The notes under the pieces are model-generated. The model was not told the DNA's origin. It made no database searches and was given only the letters and a program-made list of their open reading frames with translations. The translations under genes and the position numbers were made by a program. 64,000 bases of DNA from Marivivens donghaensis (GTDB lineage Bacteria > Pseudomonadota > Alphaproteobacteria > Rhodobacterales > Rhodobacteraceae), in NCBI RefSeq assembly GCF_011806565.1, contig NZ_JAATOP010000003.1, positions 124,001 to 188,000 of the forward strand, written 5' to 3'. Below are positions 1-8,906 of the stretch, in pieces. Numbering within the stretch: the first letter of the stretch is position 1; every line of letters starts with the position of its first letter.

Positions 1-1
1 G

Positions 2-493
2 ATCCTCGGTGGTTCGCGCGGTTCGGTCGATCTGCAAGACGCCGACTACAAGGACGCGCTGCTTGCGGCCCGTATCATCGCTTACGCCCAAGGCTTCCGC
101 CTGCTGGCGGCTGCGTCGGAAGAATACAACTGGAACCTCGATTTTGCGCGTATCGCCGAAATCTGGCGCGCTGGCTGCATCATCCGTTCGGCGCTGCTGG
201 ACGACATCTCGGCTGCGTTCCGAGGTGACATGCCACACGGCCAGCTGATCTTTGCACCGTTCTTTGCCGAGCGTCTGAAGGAAACCCTGCCGGCTCTGCG
301 CCGCGTGGTTTCGGCGGCGGCTCTGGGCGGTCACCCGATCCCCGCGCTGTCGTCGGCCCTGTCGTTCGTCGATACCTTCGGCATGGCGCGCGGCACAACG
401 GACCTTATTCAGGCCCAGCGTGACTTCTTCGGCATGCACGGGTTCGAACGCATCGGCGGCGACGCCGGTCAGCACGGCCCCTGGTGGGAATAA
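2..493 (+). CDS. gnd: 6-phosphogluconate dehydrogenase, decarboxylating (C-terminal part)
   Basis: This is the last ~163 codons of Gnd; the N-terminal NADP-binding Rossmann domain lies before the window. The visible part is the all-helical C-terminal substrate/dimerisation domain. It shows the family's IIRSALLDDI-type stretch and a tail with QAQRDFFGMHGFERI, the counterpart of the QAQRDYFGAH segment near the end of known Gnd proteins. The enzyme oxidatively decarboxylates 6-phosphogluconate to ribulose 5-phosphate in the cytosolic oxidative pentose phosphate pathway. The reading frame is open from base 2 and stops with TAA at 491-493, immediately followed by a strong terminator, so gnd ends its transcript here. 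Confidence 0.95.
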   Translation: MLGGSRGSVDLQDADYKDALLAARIIAYAQGFRLLAAASEEYNWNLDFARIAEIWRAGCIIRSALLDDISAAFRGDMPHGQLIFAPFFAERLKETLPALRRVVSAAALGGHPIPALSSALSFVDTFGMARGTTDLIQAQRDFFGMHGFERIGGDAGQHGPWWE

Positions 494-501
494 GATAACA
501 A

Positions 502-530
502 GCGCCGCCTTCGGGCGGCGCTTTCGTTTT
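502..530 (+). terminator. Rho-independent terminator of gnd
   Basis: A perfect 8-bp GC-rich stem (502-509 with 514-521) closes a TTCG tetraloop and is followed by TTTCGTTTT. It starts 9 bases after the gnd stop. The convergent amidohydrolase gene ends at 530, so the same hairpin may also serve the minus strand. Confidence 0.85.
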
Positions 531-1297
531 CAGGCCAGCGTCAGGGCGTAAAGGGTCTGCACCGCCTTGCGGTCGTCGATCAACCGGTCCAGCTCTGCTT
601 TCAGGCCCGCATAGGTCGCGCGGTCCTCGTGGCGGGTATGCGGCCAGTCGCTTCCCCAGATGAACTTATCCGGTCCTAGCAGCCCGATCAGCCGTTCGGC
701 GTGCGCTATGCCGCCCGTCCCGCGATAGGGGGCGGAGAGTTTGACGTAGAGGTTCGAACGATCCTCCATCTGCTCCAACGCACCCAGCCACGGTTCCTGA
801 TCGGCGCGCGTCTCTGGCAGGCCCATATGGTCGATGACCACGGGCAGGGGGAAGGCGGCGAAGCCGCTCAGCACGGACGCGAGGCGGCTGCTCTCCAGTT
901 GTACTTCGATGTGCATTCGATGTTTGGCGAGGGCGTTCACCAGCGCGGTGACCTCTTCCGACCCGAAGTCGGGCAGATTGGCGCCTGCCACCAGATTCCA
1001 GCGGATGCCCTTTACGCCCTGCGCGGCGAGCGCGGCGATCTCGGTTTCGCAGGTGTCGGGCGCGATGACCGCGACACCTGCGAAACGTCCCTTCGGCAGT
1101 GATTCCAGCGCATGGAGGAGTTGGCTGTTATCGGTGCCGAGGAAGCTGACCTGTACGATGACTCCACCCGAAATGCCGTGGTGCGTCTGCAAATCCAGCC
1201 AATCCTGCAAGGGCGCAGGACGTTTGGGCAGATAGCGGACGGCACCATTCGCCACGACATCTTCGTAGACGTGCGCATGGCAATCGAAGTGTATCAC
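530..1297 (-). CDS. amidohydrolase-2 family TIM-barrel hydrolase (2-pyrone-4,6-dicarboxylate lactonase-like)
   Basis: A ~255-residue metal-dependent hydrolase of the amidohydrolase_2 type. Visible motifs are the N-terminal HFDCHAHVYED (metal-binding HxH strand), VIDHMG in the middle and FIWGSDWPHT near the end, as in LigI-like lactonases and related decarboxylases. The frame is open further upstream, but the GTG at 1297 is chosen because a GGAGG ribosome site sits about 10 bases before it and the HxH motif follows directly; an upstream start would run across the palindrome at 1319-1336. It is divergent from a GntR regulator that precedes a TTT transporter, which suggests it opens or hydrolyses a cyclic carboxylate taken up by that transporter. 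The substrate cannot be read from sequence. Confidence 0.85.
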   Translation of the reverse strand: MIHFDCHAHVYEDVVANGAVRYLPKRPAPLQDWLDLQTHHGISGGVIVQVSFLGTDNSQLLHALESLPKGRFAGVAVIAPDTCETEIAALAAQGVKGIRWNLVAGANLPDFGSEEVTALVNALAKHRMHIEVQLESSRLASVLSGFAAFPLPVVIDHMGLPETRADQEPWLGALEQMEDRSNLYVKLSAPYRGTGGIAHAERLIGLLGPDKFIWGSDWPHTRHEDRATYAGLKAELDRLIDDRKAVQTLYALTLA

Positions 1298-1318
1298 CCT
1301 AGAATTCCTCCACTTATT

Positions 1319-1336
1319 TGGTTCTATATAGAACCA
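1319..1336. promoter_or_regulatory. 18-bp perfect palindrome, likely GntR operator
   Basis: TGGTTCTATATAGAACCA is an exact palindrome in the 91-bp divergent space between the amidohydrolase (start 1297) and the GntR gene (start 1389). HutC-type GntR dimers bind short palindromes of this kind, so autoregulation and co-control of the divergent gene are likely; this is inference. Confidence 0.65.
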
Positions 1337-1388
1337 GTTGACTGATGAGGTCAAACAGTTCATGTTTCGGTTCAGGGAGGGCGGAATC

Positions 1389-2117
1389 ATGTCTCAGGCA
1401 CAAAAAGTTTTCGATAATCGGCTCCCAGCCTACGTTCGTCTGCGCGACGAACTTGCCAGCCGTATTGCGGCCGGTGAATGGTCCGCCGATGACGCGTTGC
1501 CCTCGGATAATGCATTGGCACGTGACCACGATCTGTCGGTCGGCACCGTGCGCAAAGCCGTCCAACAGCTCGTCGACGAAGGTCTGCTGGAGCGCCGTCA
1601 GGGCACGGGCACGTTCCTGCGCAAGCCCGCGTTCGACGCCACCCTGTTCCGGTTCTTTCAAGCGCGCGAAGGCGACTCCGAAGCGTCGATCCCGACGAGC
1701 CGCCTGATTTCACGCGTCCGCACCACTGCGCCCGCCCATGTGGCAGCGGCGCTGGGCACCGACGACGTGATCCGCATCGAACGCCTGCGCTACCTGTCGG
1801 AGCAGCCGTTCCTGTCCGAAGAACTCTACATTCCTTTCGAAACCTTCGCGGGTTTCGAGAGCCTGCCCGACAGCGAAGTCGGGCCGCTGTTGTACCCCGT
1901 TTACCTTGACCGTTTCGGTGTGTTTGTGAACCGCGCAGAAGATGAAGTGCGTTTCGGTTCTGCCGACAAAACGACTGCTCAACGCCTCGGCATTGCCGAA
2001 GGTGACGCCGTCGCTGTGATCGAGCGCTCTGCCTACACCGTGGCAGGGGATTGCATCGAATGGCGTATCGCGAGCGGTCGCGCGGACAGTTTCCGCTACC
2101 GCAGCCGCATCGGCTGA
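1389..2117 (+). CDS. GntR family transcriptional regulator, HutC subfamily
   Basis: A 242-residue regulator with an N-terminal winged-helix DNA-binding domain (about residues 11-78, with the typical LPSDNALARDHDLSVGTVRKA helix-turn-helix and GTGTFL wing) followed by a UTRA ligand-binding domain (about 95-238). The ATG at 1389 is chosen over the upstream in-frame ATGs because AGGGAGG lies 8 bases before it. It stands between a divergent amidohydrolase and the downstream tctC-tctB-tctA genes, so it probably controls both in response to the transported compound or a breakdown product. The palindrome just upstream is the obvious binding site. Confidence 0.9.
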   Translation: MSQAQKVFDNRLPAYVRLRDELASRIAAGEWSADDALPSDNALARDHDLSVGTVRKAVQQLVDEGLLERRQGTGTFLRKPAFDATLFRFFQAREGDSEASIPTSRLISRVRTTAPAHVAAALGTDDVIRIERLRYLSEQPFLSEELYIPFETFAGFESLPDSEVGPLLYPVYLDRFGVFVNRAEDEVRFGSADKTTAQRLGIAEGDAVAVIERSAYTVAGDCIEWRIASGRADSFRYRSRIG

Positions 2118-2153
2118 TTTCTTAATTACGATATCCTTGAGGGAGGAAACTCA

Positions 2154-3101
2154 ATGAAATATGTCGCTTTGGCTCTGGCAGCGGTTGCTGTCGGCACTCC
2201 AGTGCTGGCCGAATATCCCGAGCGCGCGATCGAAGTCACCATTCCGGCTCCGGCTGGCGGCGGCACCGACACGAGCGCCCGCAAGCTCGGCACTCTGCTC
2301 GAAGAAGAGCTCGGCACCTCGATTGCGGTCCTGAACGTGGCCGGTGGCGGCGGTTCGGTCGGCGTGACCCAATTCATGATGCAGAAGCCGAACGGCTATT
2401 CGCTGCTCGCTACGTGGAACAGCCCGATCACGACCGTTCCGCAGGTCCAGCAGACGGCCTACCAGCCCGATAGCTTCACCCCGATCGCGTCGACCTCCGA
2501 AACCGCCTACACCCTGTGTGTGAAGCCCGAATTCCCCGCTGAAACCGGCGAAGAGTTCCTTGCCGAACTGGCTGCGAACCCCGGTAAGTACACCTACGGC
2601 AACGACGGCATCGGCGGCACGATGCAGCTGGCTGCCGAGCGTATCTTCCAGGGCGAAGGCATCGAAGCTGTCGCTATCCCGTTCGGCGGCGCTGGCGAGA
2701 CGCTCCAGAACTTCCTTGGCGGTCACGTCGATATCTACGGCGGCTCGATCTCGCCGGTTCTGCCCTACACCGAAAGCGGTGAGGCCAAGTGTCTGATCGT
2801 GACCTCGGCGGCGGCGGTTCCCGCACTCCCGCAGGCGGCTGGCCTCGAAAGCCTCGGTATGGGCGACAAAGAAACGCTGCTGTGGCGCATGGTTCTGGCA
2901 CCCGCCGGTACTGACCAAGCTATCGTCGACCGTCTGGCCGAAGCGCTAGAGAAAACCGTCAACGATCCCAGCTACGTCGAGTTCCTCGCCACCAAGGGCG
3001 AAGTGCCGAACGTGGTCGTCGGTGACGCCCTCGCAGAGCGCCTCCAGAACGAATACGACGCGCTGGCCATCGTGGCCGAGAACCTCGGTCTGAACCAGTG
3101 A
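2154..3101 (+). CDS. tctC: TTT transporter periplasmic substrate-binding protein (TctC/Bug family)
   Basis: A 315-residue solute receptor of the tripartite tricarboxylate transporter type. Residues 1-19 form a Sec signal peptide ending VLA, followed by EYPERAIEVTIPAPAGGGTD, the canonical Bug/TctC opening with the AGGGTD ligand loop. A GGAGGAAA ribosome site precedes the ATG. The mature protein acts in the periplasm and delivers a carboxylate to TctAB. The ligand is unknown: Bug proteins bind diverse carboxylated compounds. It overlaps tctB by GTGA, so translation is coupled. Confidence 0.9.
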   Translation: MKYVALALAAVAVGTPVLAEYPERAIEVTIPAPAGGGTDTSARKLGTLLEEELGTSIAVLNVAGGGGSVGVTQFMMQKPNGYSLLATWNSPITTVPQVQQTAYQPDSFTPIASTSETAYTLCVKPEFPAETGEEFLAELAANPGKYTYGNDGIGGTMQLAAERIFQGEGIEAVAIPFGGAGETLQNFLGGHVDIYGGSISPVLPYTESGEAKCLIVTSAAAVPALPQAAGLESLGMGDKETLLWRMVLAPAGTDQAIVDRLAEALEKTVNDPSYVEFLATKGEVPNVVVGDALAERLQNEYDALAIVAENLGLNQ

Positions 3102-3535
3102 CCGAACGGCGGCAAGACATCATCCTCGGAGGCGTCTTCGCCGCCACTGGCCTGTCGGCAGCGTATATCGCTGCCGGTTACCGTGGGGCGTCGGGGATCT
3201 ATCCGATGTCCCTCGGCTATGTCATTGCAATCCTTGGCGCCATTGTCGCCATCAAGGCGATGCTCCGCGGGTCGAGCGAGCCGCGCGAGATTATCCGGAA
3301 GGCGCCGCAAGCCCTCCTGACAGTCGGTATCGGAGCGATCTATCTCGCGCTTGTTCCCATCCTCGGTTTCTACATCGCATCGGCGCTGCTGGTGCTGACA
3401 CTTCCTGCCGCTCTCGGCTTCCGCAGGCTTCTGTTCACGTTCGTCACCGCCGCGATTTTTGTCGGCATCGTCTGGGTGATCTTCTCGGTCATTCTGGAAA
3501 AGCCGCTGCCTATGCCGGTCTGGATCTCTTACTGA
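3098..3535 (+). CDS. tctB: TTT transporter small membrane subunit TctB
   Basis: A 145-residue hydrophobic protein with about four predicted membrane segments (for example around residues 7-27, 40-55, 75-95 and 105-133), the size and topology of TctB. It starts with GTG inside the tctC stop (GTGA overlap) and ends 12 bases before tctA. TctB is poorly conserved in sequence, so the call rests on position between tctC and tctA, length and topology. Confidence 0.85.
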   Translation: MTERRQDIILGGVFAATGLSAAYIAAGYRGASGIYPMSLGYVIAILGAIVAIKAMLRGSSEPREIIRKAPQALLTVGIGAIYLALVPILGFYIASALLVLTLPAALGFRRLLFTFVTAAIFVGIVWVIFSVILEKPLPMPVWISY

Positions 3536-3547
3536 CGAAAGGCGACA

Positions 3548-5032
3548 ATGGAACTGATCTCCCAAATCTTCGGAGGCGTCTTCGCTTTCGGTCCGATAGC
3601 GGCCATGATCGGCGCATCGATCCTCGGCGTCTTTATCGGCGCCTTGCCGGGTCTCAACCCCGTCATGGCCATCGCGCTGCTTCTGCCGCTGACCTACTCG
3701 ATGGAGCCTCTGGTGGCTCTCGGCATGGTCGCGGGCATCTACAACGGCTCGATGTATGGCGGCGCGATCCCTGCGATCCTGCTGCGCATTCCGGGCACGC
3801 CCGCTGCCATCGCGACCACCTTTGACGGCTTCCCGATGGCGCAGCGGGGCGAGGCGTCCCGCGCACTGAAAATCGCGTGCTGGTCGTCGGCTATCGGCGG
3901 CACCGCGTCTGCCATCGCGCTGATGACCATCGGTCCGGTGCTGGCTCGCGCCACGCTCTATTTCGGCCCCGCCGAGTACTTCTGGGTCGCCATGTTCGGC
4001 ATGGCCTCCATCGGCGTCATGGTCGGCAAGGACGCGGTGAAGGGCCTGATGGCAGCCGCCTTCGGTCTGCTGCTCGGCACCGTGGGCCTTGACCAGTTGT
4101 CGGGCACGCCGCGCTTCACCTTTGGTGAGGTCTGGCTGCTGAGTGGCCTCGACCTCATCGTGATCCTCGTCGGTCTCTACGCTCTGCCGCCCGTCATCGC
4201 ACTGGCAGAGGATCGCGACCTCAAGGGCCTCTCCGCCTCCGCACTCAAACTGGAGTCGGTCAAGGTTCCGTGGGGCGAGGTGCGTTCGATGGTCCCGACG
4301 TGGCTGCGGTCGTCGCTGATCGGTATCAGCGTCGGCATCCTGCCCGGGGCAGGGGGCAACATCGCCGCCTTCCTCAGCTACAACGCGGCCAAGAGCACGA
4401 GTGACGATCCCGAAAGCTTCGGTAAAGGCAATCCGCTGGGTGTCGCTGCCGCCGAATGCGGGAACAACGCGGACAACGCTGCGTCGATGATCCCAGCGCT
4501 GACGCTCGGCATTCCGGGCAACGTCATCGCCGCGCTGGTGCTTGGTGCGCTGATGATCCACGGCCTCCAGCCCGGTCCGCAACTGTTCCACCAGAACCCC
4601 GGCCTTGTGGGCGGCTTCATGGTGCAGATGCTGCTGACCTCGCTCCTGATCCTCGCTGTCGGCGGCGCTGCTGCGACCCGTATCTTTGCGCAGGTCCAGC
4701 GCCTGCCGGGTGTGATGCTGGTACCGATGATCCTCGTTCTGATGGCGGTCGGCGTCTATGTGATCAACGGGCGCGTCATCGACCTCTGGGTTATGTTCGC
4801 AGCGGGTATCGCGGGTTATGTCCTTGAAAAACTGGACGTTCCGCTTGCGCCGATCGTGCTGGGACTGATCCTCGGCCCGATGGCAGAGCAAAGCGTGCGC
4901 CGCGCGCTGCTGATCAGCCGCGGTGATCCGACCGAGCTGTTCACTCGTCCGCTGTCGGCTGTCATCGCGCTCGCCACCATTGGTCTGATCGTCTGGCCGA
5001 TGCTGCGGGCGTGGAAGCGCCGCCGCGCGTAA
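3548..5032 (+). CDS. tctA: TTT transporter large permease subunit TctA
   Basis: A 494-residue inner-membrane permease with many hydrophobic segments. It contains the two TctA signature regions: GALPGLNPVMAIALLLPLTY close to the N-terminus with the YGGAIPAILLRIPGTPA loop soon after, and the GILPGAGGNIAAFLSYN copy in the second half. TctA carries the secondary, ion-driven translocation pathway. The gene directly follows tctB and ends one base before the convergent hrpB stop, with no room for a dedicated terminator. Confidence 0.95.
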   Translation: MELISQIFGGVFAFGPIAAMIGASILGVFIGALPGLNPVMAIALLLPLTYSMEPLVALGMVAGIYNGSMYGGAIPAILLRIPGTPAAIATTFDGFPMAQRGEASRALKIACWSSAIGGTASAIALMTIGPVLARATLYFGPAEYFWVAMFGMASIGVMVGKDAVKGLMAAAFGLLLGTVGLDQLSGTPRFTFGEVWLLSGLDLIVILVGLYALPPVIALAEDRDLKGLSASALKLESVKVPWGEVRSMVPTWLRSSLIGISVGILPGAGGNIAAFLSYNAAKSTSDDPESFGKGNPLGVAAAECGNNADNAASMIPALTLGIPGNVIAALVLGALMIHGLQPGPQLFHQNPGLVGGFMVQMLLTSLLILAVGGAAATRIFAQVQRLPGVMLVPMILVLMAVGVYVINGRVIDLWVMFAAGIAGYVLEKLDVPLAPIVLGLILGPMAEQSVRRALLISRGDPTELFTRPLSAVIALATIGLIVWPMLRAWKRRRA

Positions 5033-7438
5033 TCATTGACCGCGAGGCTTGGCGCGCAGCGTCGGGTCGGCCTCGCGGGGATCTTCGGGCCACGGATGTT
5101 TGGGGTACTGCGCCCGCATGTCCTTGCGCACATCGGGGTAGGAATTGACCCAGAACCCCGGAATATCCGCCGTAACCTGCACGGGCTTCTGACCCGGAGA
5201 CAGCAGCGTCACGCGGATCGGCGTTTTGCCCACCGTCGGGTGACGGGTCACCCCGAACATCTCCTGCACACGCACCGTGATCTGCGGCAGCTCGCCGTCA
5301 TAATCGATGGGCAGTTTGCGCCCGAGCGGCGTGGTAAAATGCGCAGGTGCCTCGCGGTCCAGCATCTGCATCTGGTTCCAGTCGAGCATTCCCCGCAGCG
5401 CTTCGAGCGGGTTGAATTTCTTCCAGTCCTCGGCCGAACGGACGCCGTCCAGATGCGGCAACAGCCAGTCGTCCAGCGTGGCCATCAGGCTGTCGTCGTC
5501 CATGGCAGGCAGGTCCATGCCACCCTCGCGCAGGAGTTCCACCCGCGCACGGAAACGGCGTGCGGCACCACTCAGCCGCAGGCCCATTTCGCGGATACCG
5601 TCCAGCATCGCCTGCGCCACGGCATCGGGGTCGGCATCATCCCAGCGGCGATCATCAAGCGTCAGCGCGCCGAACATCTCGTATTTTCGGGTCAGAACGC
5701 GGCGGTCGCGCTTGGACCATGCGCAGTGGTTTTCCCAGCGGATGCGGTCAGCGTAAAGGCCGCGCAGTTCGCTTTCGCCGAGGGCGAGCGCTTGGCGCAC
5801 CTTGGCCTCTCGCGGATCGCCATCAAGGTCGGTCGCTACGATCAGCCGCTGGCTGGCGAGGCCATCGCCGTCAGGCATCGCGGCCCCTTTGCCACCCGAC
5901 AGGACGAAACGCGCTGCCTCGCCCTTGCGGCGCAGGCCAATGCGGTCAGGGTAGGCGAGGGCGGCCATCTCGGCGGCGCTGAGGGAGTGCTTCTGCTCCA
6001 GCCCTTGCGACAGGCGTTTGGCCTCGGTCTTGATGCGTTCGATGGTGCCGTGATTGGCGCGGGCGTCGCCATTCTGGATCGCGCGGAGTCGCAGCGTCAG
6101 GTCCGTCGGCGCGTTCATCATCGGGTCGCGCTCGGCCAGAAGCGCGGCCAAGGTCGCCGCCTGTTTGCCCGCCGTCAGCAGCATATGCGCAAGGCGCGGG
6201 TGCGTCGGCATCGCGGCAACGGCCCGCCCGTGTGCGGTGATCGCGTTGCTATCGTCCAGCGCGCCGAGGCTGCGAAGGAGGTCCTGTGCTTCGGCCAGTG
6301 TGCCTTCGGGCGGCGGGGTCAGGAACGGCAGGTCGGTCGATCCCCAGAGCGCCATTTCCAGCGCGAGCCCCGCGAGGTCGGCGGCTTCGATTTCAGCGGG
6401 CGGGAAGGCTTGCAGGCCGCCCTCTTCGCCCTTGGTCCACATGCGGTAGCAGACGCCAGCCGCGACACGGCCCGCGCGACCTGCGCGCTGGGTCATCTCG
6501 GCCTTGGTTACGCGTTCGGTCACCAGTCGAGCCATGCCCGACGACGGGTCATATCGCGAACGGCGGGCAAGGCCGCCGTCGATCACCACGCGGATGTCTT
6601 CAATGGTAAGCGAAGTTTCCGCGATGGAGGTCGACAGCACGACCTTGCGTCCGCTTTCCACCGGCGCAATGGCTGCGCGCTGCTTGGCAAAGGGGAGGGC
6701 GCCGTAGAGGGGGCGGACCTCGACATTCTTGGGCAGGCGGCCCGCGAGCGCGGCCTCCACCCTACGGATTTCGCCTTCGCCGGGGAGGAAAACCAGAACG
6801 CCGCCTTCGGTTTCCTTGACCGAGTGGACAATTTCGTCGGCAATCGCGGGCTCGATCCGAACCTTGCGATCCAGCGGGCGGGCGAGGTGTTTGACCTCCA
6901 CCGGATAGGCGCGACCTTCGGAGGTGATGACCGGCGCATCGTCCAGCAGCGCGGCCACGGGCGCGGCGTCCAGCGTTGCGGACATGACGACCAGCAGCAG
7001 GTCATCGCGCAGTGCCTGACGGATTTCCCACGTCAGCGCGAGGCCAAGGTCGGCGTTCAGGCTGCGTTCGTGGAATTCGTCGAAGAGGATCGCGCCGATG
7101 CCAGTCAGTTCTGGATCGGACTGGATCATGCGGGTCAGGATGCCTTCGGTGACGACCTCGATCCGGCTGCCAGCCTTGCTATCGCCGCGCATGCGGTAGC
7201 CAACCATCTGCCCCGGTTTTTCGCCGATCTGCTCTGCCAGCCGTTCGGCTGCGGCCCGCGCTGCGAGGCGGCGGGGTTCGAGCATGATGATCTTGCCGTC
7301 CGTCAGCCCTGCATCCAGCAGCGCGAGCGGCACGCGCGTGGTCTTGCCCGCACCCGGAGGAGCTTGCAGCACGGCGCGGCCTTCGGCGCGAAGGGCGTCA
7401 ATCAGGTCGGGGAGGGCGTCTTCGATAGGCAGCGTCAT
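5033..7438 (-). CDS. hrpB: ATP-dependent helicase HrpB
   Basis: An 801-residue DEAH-type helicase, close to the usual ~810-820. Motifs are in order: Walker A GAGKTT (residues 29-34), DEFH (120-123), SAT (153-155), the helicase C-terminal domain with TSIAETSLTI and QRAGRAGR, then the HA2/OB and HrpB-specific C-terminal region. HrpB is a cytosolic RNA-helicase-like protein of poorly defined function in proteobacteria. The gene is monocistronic in appearance: 45 bases separate it from the AAA ATPase upstream on the same strand. A very long antisense open frame covers it and is an artefact of G+C-rich codon use. Confidence 0.95.
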   Translation of the reverse strand: MTLPIEDALPDLIDALRAEGRAVLQAPPGAGKTTRVPLALLDAGLTDGKIIMLEPRRLAARAAAERLAEQIGEKPGQMVGYRMRGDSKAGSRIEVVTEGILTRMIQSDPELTGIGAILFDEFHERSLNADLGLALTWEIRQALRDDLLLVVMSATLDAAPVAALLDDAPVITSEGRAYPVEVKHLARPLDRKVRIEPAIADEIVHSVKETEGGVLVFLPGEGEIRRVEAALAGRLPKNVEVRPLYGALPFAKQRAAIAPVESGRKVVLSTSIAETSLTIEDIRVVIDGGLARRSRYDPSSGMARLVTERVTKAEMTQRAGRAGRVAAGVCYRMWTKGEEGGLQAFPPAEIEAADLAGLALEMALWGSTDLPFLTPPPEGTLAEAQDLLRSLGALDDSNAITAHGRAVAAMPTHPRLAHMLLTAGKQAATLAALLAERDPMMNAPTDLTLRLRAIQNGDARANHGTIERIKTEAKRLSQGLEQKHSLSAAEMAALAYPDRIGLRRKGEAARFVLSGGKGAAMPDGDGLASQRLIVATDLDGDPREAKVRQALALGESELRGLYADRIRWENHCAWSKRDRRVLTRKYEMFGALTLDDRRWDDADPDAVAQAMLDGIREMGLRLSGAARRFRARVELLREGGMDLPAMDDDSLMATLDDWLLPHLDGVRSAEDWKKFNPLEALRGMLDWNQMQMLDREAPAHFTTPLGRKLPIDYDGELPQITVRVQEMFGVTRHPTVGKTPIRVTLLSPGQKPVQVTADIPGFWVNSYPDVRKDMRAQYPKHPWPEDPREADPTLRAKPRGQ

Positions 7439-7483
7439 GCGCGGTGTTTAGGTGTTCACCCGATCACCGCGCAAGGGGCCGCG

Positions 7484-8800
7484 TCATTTGACGATGACTT
7501 CGTCCTTCACGAACATGTTCGCCCACGCGCGGTCCACGAGGTCCGGCGTCATCTGGTAGGGGATACCTTCGAAGTCACAGATCGACATCATCTGGTCGAT
7601 CAGGAACACCGGCTGGTAGTTCGCGTATTTGTTGCCGATCGTCGGGTACTTGTTCTTCAGCAAGTGAATGAGCGAGGCCTGATCGAGCGGCATTCCTTTC
7701 TTGCGCGCGATAAGCGCGAAGATCTTGAGGAAGTCCTCTTTGTTCGGGCCGTCGATCTTGATCTTGTAGAAGATGCGGCGCAGCGCGGCTTGGTCGAAAA
7801 TCTCGTTCGGGTGATAGTTGGTCGAGAAAATGACTAGCGTGTCAAAGGGCACCTCGAACTTCTCGCCCGATTGCAGGGCAAGGATGTCGCGGCCTTCTTC
7901 GAGCGGAACGATCCAGCGGTTGACCAGCGCCTGCGGCGGATCGGCCTGACGGCCAAGGTCGTCGACGATGAATACGCCGCCCGTGGATTTGAGCTGAAGC
8001 GGGGCCTGATAGGTGCGCGCGACGGGGTTGTACATCAGGTCCAGCATGTCGAGCGACAGCTCGCCGCCGGTGATCACTGTCGGGCGGGCGCAGCGGACGT
8101 AGCGGGTGTCGAATCGTGTCGACGAACGTCGCAGGCTGTTGGGGTTGTCGCTGTCCGACTCTGCAGCGCTATGTACGATGGGGTCGTAGACGGAGATGAT
8201 CTGGCCCGAATATTCGATGGCGCGGGGGATATAGATCTTGTCACCCAGCGCGTCGCGGATGCCGTTGGAAATCGAGGATTTACCGTTACCCGGAGGGCCG
8301 TACATCAGCATGGAGCGCCCGGCTGAGATCGCAGGTCCAAGCTGGCCGATCAGGTTCGGTGGCAGGATCAGATGGCCCATCGCGCCCGTGAGGCGGTCGC
8401 GGGTCATCTGCAAATTCTTGATCGACTGGCGTTTGACCTGTTCCTGATAGACGGCCATCGGCACAGGAACCGCGCCGTAATATTCAGACTGCGCCAGCGC
8501 ATCGAGCGCACGGGCGCGGCCGCTTTCGGTCAGCTGGTACGGCATCTCGTTCGAGCCGTTCGGCCCGAGTGTACCCATCGCCTCTAGCAGGCGCTGACCA
8601 CGGGCAAGTTCGATCAGTTCGTTCGTGACGTTCAGTGGCAGGCAAATAAGGCGCGCAATCTCTGACGGGATGGAGACGTTGCTGCGGAACATCGACTTGA
8701 TCAGGATGTCGCGCATCATCGGCAGCGGGAGCTGCATCTCTGCAAGGGAGCGCGGTGCGGGCGGTGCCATCACCGCCATGGTCTGCATGTTCATAGTCAT
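7484..8800 (-). CDS. MoxR-like AAA ATPase associated with the Tad locus
   Basis: A ~438-residue ATPase. About 150 N-terminal residues look like a winged-helix/coiled region; then come Walker A GPPGNGKS (about residues 168-175), Walker B FIVDDLGR and a sensor region FSTNYHPNEIFDQAALRRIF. Its function is not established. It lies 106 bases downstream of the prepilin peptidase at the end of the Tad cluster on the same strand, which hints at a role in pilus assembly or its control. The start is uncertain: the frame opens at a TTG at 8854, but ATG 8800 (or the ATGs a few codons on) is more plausible, although none has a good ribosome site. Confidence 0.8.
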   Translation of the reverse strand: MTMNMQTMAVMAPPAPRSLAEMQLPLPMMRDILIKSMFRSNVSIPSEIARLICLPLNVTNELIELARGQRLLEAMGTLGPNGSNEMPYQLTESGRARALDALAQSEYYGAVPVPMAVYQEQVKRQSIKNLQMTRDRLTGAMGHLILPPNLIGQLGPAISAGRSMLMYGPPGNGKSSISNGIRDALGDKIYIPRAIEYSGQIISVYDPIVHSAAESDSDNPNSLRRSSTRFDTRYVRCARPTVITGGELSLDMLDLMYNPVARTYQAPLQLKSTGGVFIVDDLGRQADPPQALVNRWIVPLEEGRDILALQSGEKFEVPFDTLVIFSTNYHPNEIFDQAALRRIFYKIKIDGPNKEDFLKIFALIARKKGMPLDQASLIHLLKNKYPTIGNKYANYQPVFLIDQMMSICDFEGIPYQMTPDLVDRAWANMFVKDEVIVK

Positions 8801-8906
8801 AATCCGGTCAATCGGCCCCCACGGCCGGATGGTCGTTGGACCAAAGGTGACCAAGCATTATGGCGAAACAATGGACAAATGGTTGTCGTTCGGTGGCTCT
8901 TTGCCC

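Noticed and set aside
2972-4891. A 639-codon open frame antisense to tctC-tctA
   Set aside because: Composition (His/Arg/Asp-rich, low hydrophobicity) is that of a shadow frame of membrane-protein genes; the three Tct genes are certain.
5036-7837. A 933-codon open frame antisense to hrpB and part of the AAA ATPase
   Set aside because: It mirrors the G+C-rich codon pattern of well-supported genes on the other strand, has no recognisable domain or ribosome site, and spans two genes.
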